Positions 46,977 through 56,401 of a stretch of 64,000 bases of DNA are shown here, piece by piece. The notes beneath the pieces were generated by a model. The model saw only the letters and a program-made list of their open reading frames with translations. It searched no databases and was not told the DNA's origin. This DNA comes from Ralstonia sp. RRA. Its GTDB lineage: Bacteria > Pseudomonadota > Gammaproteobacteria > Burkholderiales > Burkholderiaceae. The position numbers and the translations under genes were made by a program. The DNA lies in contig NZ_CP146091.1 of assembly GCF_037023145.1 (NCBI RefSeq), positions 2,046,001-2,110,000 on the forward strand, in the 5' to 3' direction. Positions within the stretch are counted from its first letter, which is position 1. Each line of letters begins with the position of its first letter.

Positions 46977-47843
46977 ATGCTTTCGTCCGTCTTCCGCTGG
47001 TTCTCCGGCCGCGCGCGCTCGCGGCGTCTGGCGCGCTACGCCATCTCCGACACGCACTGGTCGCGTGCGCTCGCTGGCCTGCCCTTTCTGCTGGATTGGC
47101 CCGAGACCGACCTCGCGCGCCTGCGTGAAACAGCCACGCTCTTCATTGCCGAAAAGGAATTCACCACCGCGCACGACCTGCCGCTCACCGACGAGATGGT
47201 GATCAGCATCGCCGTGCAGGCCAGCGTGCCGATCCTGGAGTTGGGCATTGCGTGCTATCGCGACTGGAGCCGCGTGGTCATCTATCCGGGAGAATTCGTC
47301 ATCAGCGGCGAGTTGATGGACGAAGATGGCGTGGTCCACGACGTGCGCGAGCAAGCCGCCGGCGAAGCAGCGAGGAATGGCCTGATTCTCCTTTCATGGC
47401 AGGACGTCGAACTCGGCAGCGCCTTGGCTCAGCCTGGCATGCAGCCGTACAACGTGGTCATCCATGAGTTCGCGCATACGCTTGAATTGCTAAGCGGCGA
47501 ATCCGATGGCATTCCCGCGTTCTCCTCGCGCCTGCACGCTGGTATCGACCGCGAGGAATGGGCCGACGATCTGCATGCCGAATACGATGCGTTTGCCGAC
47601 CGCTGCGAGCAAATCCCGGAACATCGCTGGGATGCCGATCCGATCCTCTCGCTGCTGGATCCGTACGGCGCGCAGCATCCGGCGGAGTTCTTCGCGGTGG
47701 CCTCCGAGGTGTTCTTTGTCGAACCGGCCTCGCTGCTCGATACGCTGCCGACGCTGTACGCGTTACTGCAGGCGTTCTACCTCCAGGATCCGGCACGGCG
47801 CATGCTGCTTGCCGAGCAACGCCAGGAAGGGTTCCCGCCATGA
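46977..47843 (+). CDS. mtfA: M90-family zinc metallopeptidase MtfA
   Basis: Cytoplasmic zinc peptidase of the MtfA/YeeI family; in E. coli it binds the repressor Mlc and so affects ptsG. 288 aa. The zinc motif HEFAH is at residues 163-167. Conserved family segments are visible (VIYPGEFV, GILLSWQDVE-like, HPAEFFAVASEVFF). Mlc itself is not expected in this genus, so the role here may differ. It overlaps the next gene by 4 bases. Confidence 0.92.
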   Translation: MLSSVFRWFSGRARSRRLARYAISDTHWSRALAGLPFLLDWPETDLARLRETATLFIAEKEFTTAHDLPLTDEMVISIAVQASVPILELGIACYRDWSRVVIYPGEFVISGELMDEDGVVHDVREQAAGEAARNGLILLSWQDVELGSALAQPGMQPYNVVIHEFAHTLELLSGESDGIPAFSSRLHAGIDREEWADDLHAEYDAFADRCEQIPEHRWDADPILSLLDPYGAQHPAEFFAVASEVFFVEPASLLDTLPTLYALLQAFYLQDPARRMLLAEQRQEGFPP

Positions 47844-48403
47844 CGACACACCGCGCACTTCACGCTGTTCTGTTTCTGTTCTCGCTATGCTTCGGTGCAG
47901 GTGCCGCGCGTGCTCAATCAGCAGCGCCGCTCATTTTCAGCGTGACGGCACAGTTCGACGGTCAATCGGAAACGCAACGCGTGACGCTGCCGGCAGATCC
48001 GTCCGCCCGGGCGCAGCATGTCACGTTACTGGAGCACTCCCACACGTACGACATCGGCGACTCAATGCCGCGCCAGCAGTGGGAAGCGCAGTTCTCCGCC
48101 GGCCAGCCCGATGACACCATTCCACTCGGTTGCGATGCCACCACCTGCAAGTTCATGCGCCACCAGCAGGCAAAAACCGGCGTGGACGTCACACTGCGAC
48201 CGCTGACTGGCTCGGGCGTGTTCCAACCCTTGTCGATCGGGGTTGCGCTGCATCGCTTCCAACCCGGCACCGACGCCCAGACGTCAGCAAAGATCGACAC
48301 CTGGATCCAAAATCTGGACACCTCGCTGCGCGTAGGAGACAGCAAAACCCTCGACCTGGATGGGCGCGGCACCCTCACAATTGAGCGCTTGGCGGTACCT
48401 TGA
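47840..48403 (+). CDS. Small exported protein of unknown function
   Basis: 187 aa. N-terminal signal peptide (hydrophobic HAVLFLFSLCFGAGAARAQ, cut near residue 26), so probably periplasmic. Two Cys lie close together (LGCDATTCKF), able to form a disulfide. No recognised domain. Start ATG overlaps the mtfA stop by 4 bases (ATGA), implying coupled translation and possibly a functional link. A terminator follows. Confidence 0.8.
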   Translation: MTTHRALHAVLFLFSLCFGAGAARAQSAAPLIFSVTAQFDGQSETQRVTLPADPSARAQHVTLLEHSHTYDIGDSMPRQQWEAQFSAGQPDDTIPLGCDATTCKFMRHQQAKTGVDVTLRPLTGSGVFQPLSIGVALHRFQPGTDAQTSAKIDTWIQNLDTSLRVGDSKTLDLDGRGTLTIERLAVP

Positions 48404-48416
48404 CCCGTCGATGGAG

Positions 48417-48443
48417 AAAAAGCGCCCAATGCATCGCTTTTTG
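48417..48443 (+). terminator. Intrinsic terminator after the mtfA pair
   Basis: 8-bp stem (aaaaagcg / cgcttttt) with a 10-nt loop, 14 bases after the stop codon of the small exported protein. Confidence 0.65.
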
Positions 48444-48617
48444 ATGTATGGCGACCACGGATTTTGTAGCCGGCGCGTTGCCCAAGCCCTTGTTTCTCTG
48501 GCATAATCGCCGTTTCTCCACCCGGCAAGTGATTCGACGGCTGGTCGCTCGGTGCGGTTTCTCACCAAAGCACCTGTAGCGCGTCTCGAGTTGGCTACCT
48601 CTACACCAGGGCCCATC

Positions 48618-48878
48618 ATGAAAGAAGGCATTCACCCGAATTACCGCGAAGTCGTGTTCCAGGACATGTCCAGCGACTTCAAGTTCGTCACCCGCTCGAC
48701 GATCCAGACCAAGGAAACGATCACGCTAGACGGCAAGGAATACCCGCTGGCCAAGATCGAAGTTTCGTCCGAATCGCACCCGTTCTACACGGGCCAGCAA
48801 AAGGTTCTGGACACGGCCGGTCGCGTCGAGAAGTTCCGCAACAAGTTCGGCAGCAAGATCGGCAAGGCTGCCAAGTAA
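48618..48878 (+). CDS. rpmE2: 50S ribosomal protein L31 type B
   Basis: Ribosomal protein bridging the subunits. 86 aa. Starts [16 protein letters not shown]; the C-terminal half is [21 protein letters not shown]. It has no Cys residues, so it is the zinc-free (C-minus) paralogue, which elsewhere is often used when zinc is scarce. Single gene with its own terminator. No Zur box was recognised in the 214-base upstream gap. Confidence 0.96.
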   Translation: MKEGIHPNYREVVFQDMSSDFKFVTRSTIQTKETITLDGKEYPLAKIEVSSESHPFYTGQQKVLDTAGRVEKFRNKFGSKIGKAAK

Positions 48879-48925
48879 TACTGGCGCCGGAGACGGCTCA
48901 CCACATGACCCGTCTCACTGGTCAG

Positions 48926-48954
48926 AAAAAAGGCAGCTCCGGCTGCCTTTTTTG
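48926..48954 (+). terminator. Intrinsic terminator after rpmE2
   Basis: Stem aaaaaaggcagc / gctgcctttttt with a short loop, followed by T-rich sequence, 48 bases after the L31 stop codon. Confidence 0.88.
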
Positions 48955-49048
48955 TTTCTCGGCACAATGGCAGGCCACTCACCTGCCTCCTCTTACGATC
49001 TGTACGCCGCCGTGCAACCGCGGCCGGGCTTGCCCGGTCTGACACCCG

Positions 49049-50839
49049 ATGAACACCACACGCGTCTCGCGCATCCGCCTGACTGCCGCCGCCACCCGTG
49101 AATTGCCGCGCTGGCTGCTGCTCGCTATCTGCGTGATCTACGGCCTGTCGGGCCTGTTCTCGCGCGACCCGTGGAAGAACGAAGACGCCGCTGGCTTCGG
49201 CGCCATGTGGACGCTGGCCACGGGCAACGGCCAAGACTGGCTGATGCCGAACATCGTCGGCCGCCCGGTCGCACAGGCCGGCCCCCTCGTGTACTGGATC
49301 GGCGGCGCGTTCATCCGCGTATTCGGCCAATGGTTGGGCCCGTCGGATGCGTCGCGCCTGGCGACTGCACTCTTCTTCTTTGTCACCTGCGCCTGCATCT
49401 GGTACGGCGCTTACCTGCTCGGCCGCCGCGCCGAAGTCCAGCCGTTCGAGTTCGTCTTCGGCGGACAACCGAACTCACGCGATTACGGCCGCACCCTGGC
49501 CGACGGCGCCCTGCTGATCTTCCTCGCCTGCGTGGGCTTGGCGCAGCGCGGCCACGAAACCACGCCGCTAGTGGGCTCACTGTGCTTCGTCGCGGTGGCG
49601 GTGTATGGGTTGATCCGCGCGCTGGACAAGCCCATCCAAGGCAGTCTTACCTACGGCATCGGCGTTGGGTGTCTGGCGCTTGCGGGCGGACCGATCCTGC
49701 CGCTCGGCATCACCGTCGCCGTGCTTGCCATCACACGGGCCACACGCGTACTGCCGCTGCGCCCGCTGCTAACCGTGGCGCTACCAGTGTCAGTAGTGCT
49801 CGGCTGCTCGTGGCCAGCCATGGCCTACCTGCTGGCCACCAACCCGAACGATGCCGTCACCTTCGTTCGGGAGTGGGCGCGCTTCGACCGCCACCAGTAC
49901 GCTGGCCCAACCGCGCATTCGCTTGGCTACATTGCGCGCAACCTGCCGCTGTTCGCCTGGCCAGTATGGCCATTGGCCGCGTGGGCCTGGAAAAGCTGGG
50001 GCGGCATGCGCAAGGCGCCGCATATCGTGCTGCCGCTGGCCATGCTCGCCCCCCAGTTGCTGCTGCTTCTGTTGCAGCAGCAACCAAGTGACGACGGCTT
50101 CCTGCTGCTGATCCCGCCGATGGCCGTGATGGCCACGTTTGCCCTGCCCACGCTCAAGCGGGGCGCCATCAGCGCAATCGATTGGTTTGCGCTGCTGGCC
50201 TTCACGGTGCTGGGCGGCACGGTATGGCTGCTGTGGATCGCCAAGATGACGGGCTTTCCGCCGCAACTCGCACGCAACGTGTACCGCATCGTGCCTGGCT
50301 ATCGGCCGGAATTCAGTTGGACAGCGCTGGCTTGCGCGTTGCTGGTGACGGCCGCGTGGGTGCTCATCGTCATATGGCGCACGTCGCGCGCGCCCAAGGC
50401 CATCTGGCGCGCGGTAGTGATCTCTGCGGCCGGCACCACCCTGATGTGGGTGTTGATGATGACGCTGTGGCTGCCCACCATCAACTACGCCAAGACCTAT
50501 CGCGATGTCGCGCAATCGGCCGCACTGGCGCTGCCGCGCACCTATACATGCGTGCAGCCGATTCGCATGGGCGATGCGCAGCTCGCGTCGTTCGCCTACT
50601 TCGGCCACATCCGCTTCGGCAGCCCGGAAGACAACTGCGACATCCTCTTGCGCCACGACCCATACGACTACGGCGCACCTTCGCGCGTCTCGAACTACGA
50701 GTGGAACCTGATCTGGGAAGGCCGTCGCCCCGCCGACCGCGATGAGCACTTCCGCATGTACCGCCTGACGGAAGCAGGCGCCGCGACACATCCGCCACCA
50801 ACCCCATCCACCACGCGCCGGCGCAAACTGCGCCAGTAA
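49049..50839 (+). CDS. ArnT-like integral membrane glycosyltransferase
   Basis: GT-C fold transferase (PMT/ArnT family) that moves a sugar from a polyprenyl-phosphate donor to a periplasmic acceptor. 596 aa with about 11-13 membrane helices. The first periplasmic loop after helix 1 has the catalytic acidic motif DPWKNEDAAGFGAMW; ALLIFLACVGLA and AGGPILPLGITVAVLA are typical helices. Acceptor (lipid A, protein or polysaccharide) is unknown; no arn genes are nearby. A MATE exporter follows after 17 bases. Confidence 0.88.
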   Translation: MNTTRVSRIRLTAAATRELPRWLLLAICVIYGLSGLFSRDPWKNEDAAGFGAMWTLATGNGQDWLMPNIVGRPVAQAGPLVYWIGGAFIRVFGQWLGPSDASRLATALFFFVTCACIWYGAYLLGRRAEVQPFEFVFGGQPNSRDYGRTLADGALLIFLACVGLAQRGHETTPLVGSLCFVAVAVYGLIRALDKPIQGSLTYGIGVGCLALAGGPILPLGITVAVLAITRATRVLPLRPLLTVALPVSVVLGCSWPAMAYLLATNPNDAVTFVREWARFDRHQYAGPTAHSLGYIARNLPLFAWPVWPLAAWAWKSWGGMRKAPHIVLPLAMLAPQLLLLLLQQQPSDDGFLLLIPPMAVMATFALPTLKRGAISAIDWFALLAFTVLGGTVWLLWIAKMTGFPPQLARNVYRIVPGYRPEFSWTALACALLVTAAWVLIVIWRTSRAPKAIWRAVVISAAGTTLMWVLMMTLWLPTINYAKTYRDVAQSAALALPRTYTCVQPIRMGDAQLASFAYFGHIRFGSPEDNCDILLRHDPYDYGAPSRVSNYEWNLIWEGRRPADRDEHFRMYRLTEAGAATHPPPTPSTTRRRKLRQ

Positions 50840-50856
50840 CACCACTGCAGCGCCCA

Positions 50857-52203
50857 ATGTTCGCCACTGATGTCCGCCGTATTGCCGCGCTTGCCTGGCC
50901 GGTTCTGATTGGCCAACTGGCCGTCATCACCTTCGGTGTACTCGACACGGCGATGGCCGGGCGTGCATCGGCAGCAGATCTGGCGGCGATCGGGCTCGGT
51001 GGGTCGATCTACGTCACCGTCTACATCAGCCTGATGGGCGTGCTTCAGGCGCTCTCGCCCGTCGCAGGACAACTGTACGGCGCGCAAAAGCACAGCGAGA
51101 TCGGCGAAGAAGTCCGCCAAGCCATCTGGCTTGGACTGGTGCTGGCGGCCATCGGCATGCTACTGCTCTGGTTTCCCGCCCCACTGCTCCATCTGGCAAA
51201 CGCATCGCCTGAACTGGCGGAAAAAGCGACCGCCTACCTGCGCTACGAAGCGCTGGCACTGCCTGCGGCGCTTGGCTTCCGGATCTACTCGGCGCTGAAC
51301 AACGCGCTGTCTCGCCCGGTGATGGTGACGGTGCTGCAGCTCGGCGGCCTCGTACTCAAGTTCCCGCTCAACGCGCTATTCCTGTACGGCGGCATAGGCA
51401 TTCCGGCAATGGGCGGCCCCGGCTGCGCGCTGGCCTCCATGATCATCAGCTGGCTGTGGTTTGCCGCCGGCGCAGCCATCTTGATGCGCAATCCGGCCTA
51501 CAAGCCGTTCGAGATTTTCACGCAGTTCTCGCCGCCGAATCGCACCCGGCTATGGGCGCTGATTCGCCTGGGCGTGCCGATGGGCTTCACCTACCTGATC
51601 GAGATCACCTCGTTCACACTGATGGCGATCTTCATTGCGCGGCTGGGCACGGTGGTACTGGCCGGGCATCAGATTGCCGCCAACCTCGGGGCAGTGGCGT
51701 ATATGGTGCCGCTGTCGCTGTCGATTGCGACCTCCACACTGGCAGCACAATCGATCGGCGCCCGCGATCGCGCGGCGGCTCGCCGCATCTCGTTAAACGG
51801 GATCAAGCTGGCAGTGATCTGTGCAGCGATTGTTGGCGCCGCGGTACTTATCCTGCGACGGGATCTGGCCAGCCTGTACACGCATGACGCGGCCGTCCTG
51901 GCGATTGCAGTGCCGCTGCTGCCCTTCATCGCGTTCTACCAGATGTTCGATGCACTACAGGTGATGGCCGCGTTCATTCTGCGCGCCTACAAGATCGCGC
52001 TCATCCCAACCGTCATCTACGCGCTCTCATTGTGGGGAGTTGGCTTGGGTGGTGGCTATGTGCTCGGCTTCGGGCTTCTGGGGGATGGTGCCGCGGTACT
52101 GCGTGGCGCAGCGGGCTTCTGGGCAGCCAATGGCTTGAGCTTGATGGTAGCCGGCGCCCTGTTGGTTAGCTATTTCAATCGCGTCAGCCGCACTGCCGAT
52201 TAA
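50857..52203 (+). CDS. MATE family efflux transporter
   Basis: Multidrug and toxic compound extrusion transporter (NorM/DinF-like), exchanging Na+ or H+ for cationic compounds. 448 aa with ~12 hydrophobic helices in two MatE repeats; conserved segments such as LAWPVLIGQLAVITFGVLDTAMAGRAS near the N-terminus and MGFTYLIEITSFTLMAIFIARLG opening the second half. 17 bases after the ArnT-like gene, so probably co-transcribed. Substrate unknown. Confidence 0.92.
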   Translation: MFATDVRRIAALAWPVLIGQLAVITFGVLDTAMAGRASAADLAAIGLGGSIYVTVYISLMGVLQALSPVAGQLYGAQKHSEIGEEVRQAIWLGLVLAAIGMLLLWFPAPLLHLANASPELAEKATAYLRYEALALPAALGFRIYSALNNALSRPVMVTVLQLGGLVLKFPLNALFLYGGIGIPAMGGPGCALASMIISWLWFAAGAAILMRNPAYKPFEIFTQFSPPNRTRLWALIRLGVPMGFTYLIEITSFTLMAIFIARLGTVVLAGHQIAANLGAVAYMVPLSLSIATSTLAAQSIGARDRAAARRISLNGIKLAVICAAIVGAAVLILRRDLASLYTHDAAVLAIAVPLLPFIAFYQMFDALQVMAAFILRAYKIALIPTVIYALSLWGVGLGGGYVLGFGLLGDGAAVLRGAAGFWAANGLSLMVAGALLVSYFNRVSRTAD

Positions 52204-52290
52204 AGCCATGCGTTAAACGACGGATTGCCCCCGGCTTTAAAAACACGGAGTCAGGGCAATTGCCGCAATTGAATGGGAAGTAGAAAAGAA

Positions 52291-52316
52291 AAAACCCGCT
52301 GCAAGCAGCGGGTTTT
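52291..52316 (-). terminator. Terminator of the tRNA operon (and of the MATE gene)
   Basis: 12-bp perfect stem (aaaacccgctgc / gcagcgggtttt). On the minus strand it is followed by a long T-rich run (TTTTTTCTTTTC), directly after tRNA-Asp. It may also act on plus-strand transcripts from the MATE gene. Confidence 0.85.
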
Positions 52317-52320
52317 GATT

Positions 52321-52397
52321 TGGCGGAGCGGACGGGACTCGAACCCGCGACCCCCGGCGTGACAGGCCGGTATTCTAACCGACTGAACTACCGCTCC
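52321..52397 (-). tRNA. tRNA-Asp (anticodon GUC)
   Basis: 77 nt including the encoded CCA. Acceptor stem GGAGCGG/CCGCTCC, TTCGAGTCC T-loop arm, anticodon loop with GTC (CCTGTCACG). Last tRNA of the minus-strand Ala-Glu-Asp cluster. Confidence 0.97.
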
Positions 52398-52461
52398 GTG
52401 TCGGTTGCAAAACCAGCTAGAGACTGGCTTTGCGAATGAGCTTCTGATTAAGCTCTTGTTA

Positions 52462-52537
52462 TGGCGTCCCCTAGGGGATTCGAACCCCTGTACTCACCGT
52501 GAAAGGGTGATGTCCTAGGCCTCTAGACGAAGGGGAC
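52462..52537 (-). tRNA. tRNA-Glu (anticodon UUC)
   Basis: 76 nt with encoded CCA. Acceptor GTCCCCT/AGGGGAC, anticodon loop CCTTTCACG containing TTC, T arm GGGGTTCGAATCCCC. Middle gene of the tRNA cluster. Confidence 0.97.
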
Positions 52538-52655
52538 AGAAACTGTTTTGCAACGCTTTCTGTCTTACGCTGCGAAGTCCGCTATCATAACATACTTCTT
52601 TGCGTTTTGGAAGCTTCTTTTCAAATTTATTTTTGAATCGAATCTTCCGGCATTT

Positions 52656-52731
<76 letters not shown>

Positions 52732-52818
52732 GATGCACTGCTTTGGGTACTGCCTGGGTTACTACCTTTTACTGCTTGCTTCTTACTGCAATTCGCTCCG
52801 TGTTGCAGCGAAAACAAG

Positions 52819-52848
52819 AGTATAGGGGAACTGTTTAGCGCTTGGCAA
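52819..52848 (-). promoter_or_regulatory. Sigma-70 promoter of the tRNA operon
   Basis: On the minus strand TTGCCA (52843-52848), 18-base spacer, TATACT (52819-52824), followed ~88 bases later by tRNA-Ala. It lies in the gap after the gltX stop codon, so the tRNAs have their own promoter. Confidence 0.7.
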
Positions 52849-52881
52849 TACCCTTTCGCAATTTTTTTTGCGGTGCACCCG

Positions 52882-54279
52882 TCACGCCGCCAAACGGCGC
52901 AGAACGACATCGCGGCCGAACAGTTCCAACACCGCATCGATCGACGGCGTCTGCAATTGACCGGCCACCAGCAAGCGCACCGGCATGGCCAGCTTGGGCA
53001 TCTTCCAGCCCTGCGCAGCCAGCACTTCCTTGAAGGCTGCGCCGATGGCCTCACGCTTCCACTCCGGCAGCGCGCTCAGCTTCTCGACCAGCGCGGCAAT
53101 CCCTGGGCGCACGTCGTCAGTCAGATGCTGCGCTGCCAGCTCCGGCTCAATAGTCAGATCGGTGCGGTAGAACAGCAGCGCGGTCTGCGCAACTTCGCGC
53201 AGCGTGTTGGCCCGATCCTTCACTAGCGCAATCACGTCCGCCAGGACGGGGCCGCCATCAACCTTGCCGCCCAGTTCTTCAATGAACGGCTTCACCAGAT
53301 CTGCCAGACGCGCGTTGTCGGCCTGCTTGATGTAGTGGTTGTTCAGCCAAGCAAGCTTCTCGGGGTTGTATTGCGCGGGCGACTTGCCTAGATGCTCCAG
53401 ATCGAACCACTCGACAAACTGCTCGCGCGAGAAGATCTCGGCATCGCCATGTGCCCAGCCCAGGCGGGCAAGGTAGTTGACGATGGCTTCAGGCAGGTAG
53501 CCGGCATCACGATAGCCCGTGACGCTCATGGCGCCATGGCGCTTGCTCATCTTCTCGCCCTGCTCATTGAGCACGGTCGGCAGGTGGGCATAGACCGGCG
53601 GCGTGCCACCCAGCGCGCGCAGGATGTTGATCTGGCGCGGCGTATTGTTGACGTGGTCGTCGCCGCGGATCACGTGGGTGATCTGCATGTCCATGTCGTC
53701 GACGACCACGCAGAAGTTGTATGTGGGCGTGCCGTCCGGGCGCGCGATGACGAGGTCGTCCAGCTCATCGTTAGAGATTTCGATGCGGCCCTTGACGGCG
53801 TCGTCCCACACCACGCTGCCGCCAATGGGGTTCTTGAAACGCATCACGGGCTGCACGCCGGCCGGCGGCGTCGGCAGGACCTTGCCCGGCTCGGGGCGCC
53901 ACGTGCCGTCGTAGCGGGGCTTTTCGCCGCGCTCGCGTTGTGCGTCGCGCAGCGCGTCGAGTTCTTCCGTGCTCATATAGCAGGGGTAGACCAGTTCCTG
54001 CTGGACCATCTGGGCAATCACCTCACGGTAACGGTCCATGCGCTGCATTTGATAGAACGGGCCTTCGTCGATGTCCATGTCCAGCCAGTCCATCGCCTCC
54101 AGGATCACGTCGACGGCTTCCTGGCTGGAGCGCTCGACGTCGGTGTCTTCGATACGCAGGATGAAATCGCCTTTCATCTTGCGAGCGAAGGCCCACGGAT
54201 AAAGAGCCGAGCGAATGTTGCCGAGGTGGATGAAGCCGGTGGGGCTGGGAGCGAAACGAGTGCGGACGCGCTGGGTCAT
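52882..54279 (-). CDS. gltX: Glutamyl-tRNA synthetase
   Basis: Class I synthetase charging tRNA-Glu. 465 aa from the ATG at 54279, giving the standard N-terminus [15 protein letters not shown]; the frame extends upstream without homology. HIGH-equivalent HLGN at 18-21; KMSKRHG signature around residue 245. Directly upstream of the tRNA cluster that includes its own substrate tRNA-Glu, though that cluster has its own promoter. Confidence 0.98.
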   Translation of the reverse strand: MTQRVRTRFAPSPTGFIHLGNIRSALYPWAFARKMKGDFILRIEDTDVERSSQEAVDVILEAMDWLDMDIDEGPFYQMQRMDRYREVIAQMVQQELVYPCYMSTEELDALRDAQRERGEKPRYDGTWRPEPGKVLPTPPAGVQPVMRFKNPIGGSVVWDDAVKGRIEISNDELDDLVIARPDGTPTYNFCVVVDDMDMQITHVIRGDDHVNNTPRQINILRALGGTPPVYAHLPTVLNEQGEKMSKRHGAMSVTGYRDAGYLPEAIVNYLARLGWAHGDAEIFSREQFVEWFDLEHLGKSPAQYNPEKLAWLNNHYIKQADNARLADLVKPFIEELGGKVDGGPVLADVIALVKDRANTLREVAQTALLFYRTDLTIEPELAAQHLTDDVRPGIAALVEKLSALPEWKREAIGAAFKEVLAAQGWKMPKLAMPVRLLVAGQLQTPSIDAVLELFGRDVVLRRLAA

Positions 54280-54485
54280 AGGAATGGCTGAACGAATAAG
54301 GCCGCCTGATTGGATCCAAAGCGCGGATCGCGAGCGGCCTCTATCAAAACTAAAATTATAGCAACCGTGCCACACAACCTTGGTCGACCTGTCGCTGAAC
54401 TTTGGCACAATGGCAGCCGGCCGCAGCGCGCCAGCAACCGACTACGCGCGACTGCGCGGCATATCACACCGCCCCCAACTTTCTC

Positions 54486-55442
54486 ATGCAACGCCGCCTA
54501 TTCCTGGGTGCCGCCGGCGCCTCCGTGCTCTCTGCCTGTACCGTGACGGGCTTCTCGTCCGGGAAGACTGAAACGCCTGTCACACCGCCCACAGCAGTCC
54601 TTCCGCCCTCGGGCCAACCGGCCACCCAGCCCGTACGCATCGGGCTGGCGCTGGGCGGTGGCGCCGCGCGCGGTTTCGCGCACATCGGCGTCATCAAGAT
54701 GCTGGAGGCGCAAGGCATTCAGATCGACTTCATCACCGGCACGAGCGCGGGTAGCGTGGTGGCGGCCATCTACGCGTCGGGTATGTCTGGCCTGGAGATG
54801 AACCGAATGGCGCTCAAGATGGACGAGGCCATGATTGCGGATTGGGCACTGCCGTTTGGCACGCGCTTCGGCGGGTGGCTCAAGGGCGAGGCGCTGGAAA
54901 AATACATCAACCGCCTCGTCAAGCAGAAGACCATCGAGCAGATGCGCACTCCGCTGGGCATCGTCGCCACGGATCTGGCCAGCGGCAAGCCGATCCTGTT
55001 CCGCCGGGGCAATACCGGTCAGGCAGTACGCGCGTCGTGCAGTATCCCCGGCGTGTTCCAACCGGTGACGATCGGCGGCCGCCAATATGTGGATGGCGGG
55101 CTGGTGGCGCCAGTGCCGGTCTCTTACGTCAAGCAGATGGGCGCGACGTTCGTGATTGCCGTGAACATCTCCGCAGACCCATCCAACCAGGCGGTCTCGG
55201 GTCAGGCCAGCATGCTGCTGCAGACGACGGCCATCATGGGCCAGAGCATCAACAAGACGGAATTGGCGCAAGCCGACGTGGTGATCACGCCATCCTTGCC
55301 GTTTGTGAAGGGCAGCGACTTTACCGCACGCAACGAGGCCATCCTCGCTGGCGAGCAAGCCGCACAGGCCGCCATGCCGTTGCTGCGTGAGAAGCTGCGC
55401 CTGCCGCAGACTGCGGTGGCCACTCCGCTGCCGGCGCACTGA
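54486..55442 (+). CDS. Patatin-like phospholipase lipoprotein
   Basis: Serine acyl hydrolase of the patatin/RssA family. 318 aa. Lipoprotein signal peptide ending LSAC (Cys18), so likely membrane-anchored in the periplasm. Oxyanion motif GGGAARG (58-64), nucleophile Ser87 in GTSAG, catalytic Asp203 in YVDGG. The complete dyad predicts activity. Substrate unknown; phospholipid or lipid A acyl chains are possible. Divergent from gltX. Confidence 0.9.
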   Translation: MQRRLFLGAAGASVLSACTVTGFSSGKTETPVTPPTAVLPPSGQPATQPVRIGLALGGGAARGFAHIGVIKMLEAQGIQIDFITGTSAGSVVAAIYASGMSGLEMNRMALKMDEAMIADWALPFGTRFGGWLKGEALEKYINRLVKQKTIEQMRTPLGIVATDLASGKPILFRRGNTGQAVRASCSIPGVFQPVTIGGRQYVDGGLVAPVPVSYVKQMGATFVIAVNISADPSNQAVSGQASMLLQTTAIMGQSINKTELAQADVVITPSLPFVKGSDFTARNEAILAGEQAAQAAMPLLREKLRLPQTAVATPLPAH

Positions 55443-55468
55443 CCCCCACAACAATATCGCTGGGCAAC

Positions 55469-55497
55469 AAAAAAGACCGCCGTGGCGGTCTTTTTGT
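55469..55497. terminator. Bidirectional terminator between the patatin and NlpC/P60 genes
   Basis: Stem aaaagaccgcc / ggcggtctttt with a 2-nt spacer and A/T tracts on both sides, between two converging genes. Confidence 0.85.
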
Positions 55498-55512
55498 TTA
55501 GGTGCGGGCGAA

Positions 55513-56160
55513 TCAACCGCCGTACAGTGCCAGCGGCTTGCCAGCGGCGTTCGGGTCCACACGCTTGAGCTGCTCGACAAAGTTGTCGGCGCCTTCCTTG
55601 ATCGGGGTGCCGGCGCTGTTCTCGATACGGCGCGCACCGTTGTAGCGCGTCACCCAGTACGAGGCAGTCATGTCATCCACGCGGATCTTGCTGCCAGTGG
55701 ACGGTGCGTGCACGAACTTGTTGTCGCCGATGTAGATGCCAACGTGCGAGAACGTGTGGCGCATGGTGTTGAAGAACACCAGATCGCCGGGGCGCAGTTC
55801 GGCCATGTCGACGCTGGTGCCAACGCGGCTCATTTCAACAGCGCGGCGCGGCAGCAGGAAACCGAAGGTGTCGTTGAAGACGTAACGGACAAAGCCGCTG
55901 CAGTCGAGGCCCGATTCCGGCGTGTTGCCGCCGAAACGGTAGCGCAGACCAATCATGCCCAGCGCGTTCATGACGACGTCGCCGGTTTTGGTCATGACGT
56001 TGGAGATAAGACCAGGCTTGGCTTCCGGCTTCACGTCAGCGCGAACTTCCGTGTCCTTGAAGACCGTATCAGCCTGCACTGCATTCGACACGATCACGCC
56101 GCAGCCGATCACAACCCCTACCGCCAGGCGCGCCATGGAATGAAGTACGAAGTGCTGCAT
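55513..56160 (-). CDS. NlpC/P60 (C40) cell-wall peptidase, MepS-like
   Basis: Peptidoglycan endopeptidase. 215 aa. Signal peptide ~1-30 ending in SNAVQA. Catalytic triad Cys87 (SGLDCSGFVRYVF), His139 (FSHVGIYIG) and His151 (NKFVHAPST). It has no lipobox in the usual place and no extra substrate-binding domain beyond a short N-terminal helix region. Related to Spr/MepS, which cuts cross-links during wall growth. Confidence 0.92.
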   Translation of the reverse strand: MQHFVLHSMARLAVGVVIGCGVIVSNAVQADTVFKDTEVRADVKPEAKPGLISNVMTKTGDVVMNALGMIGLRYRFGGNTPESGLDCSGFVRYVFNDTFGFLLPRRAVEMSRVGTSVDMAELRPGDLVFFNTMRHTFSHVGIYIGDNKFVHAPSTGSKIRVDDMTASYWVTRYNGARRIENSAGTPIKEGADNFVEQLKRVDPNAAGKPLALYGG

Positions 56161-56401
56161 CGGTTCTCCTGGGAAAGTCGGAATGATCGGCTCTTTATGC
56201 GTGAATGCAAATGAGACGCGTCCGAATCCTGCTCAAAACAATCTCGCAGGATGATAAAAGTCACACTTTGACTTGTCAAAGGTCGTTACAAATTTGCCTG
56301 AATTCATATGCGAATCAGGCACTTAGACATGACTTTAGAAGCGCACCCTTACAATGCAGACCTTTCAAAACTGCACTTTTCTGGGGCAATCCTGGCCGTT
56401 T

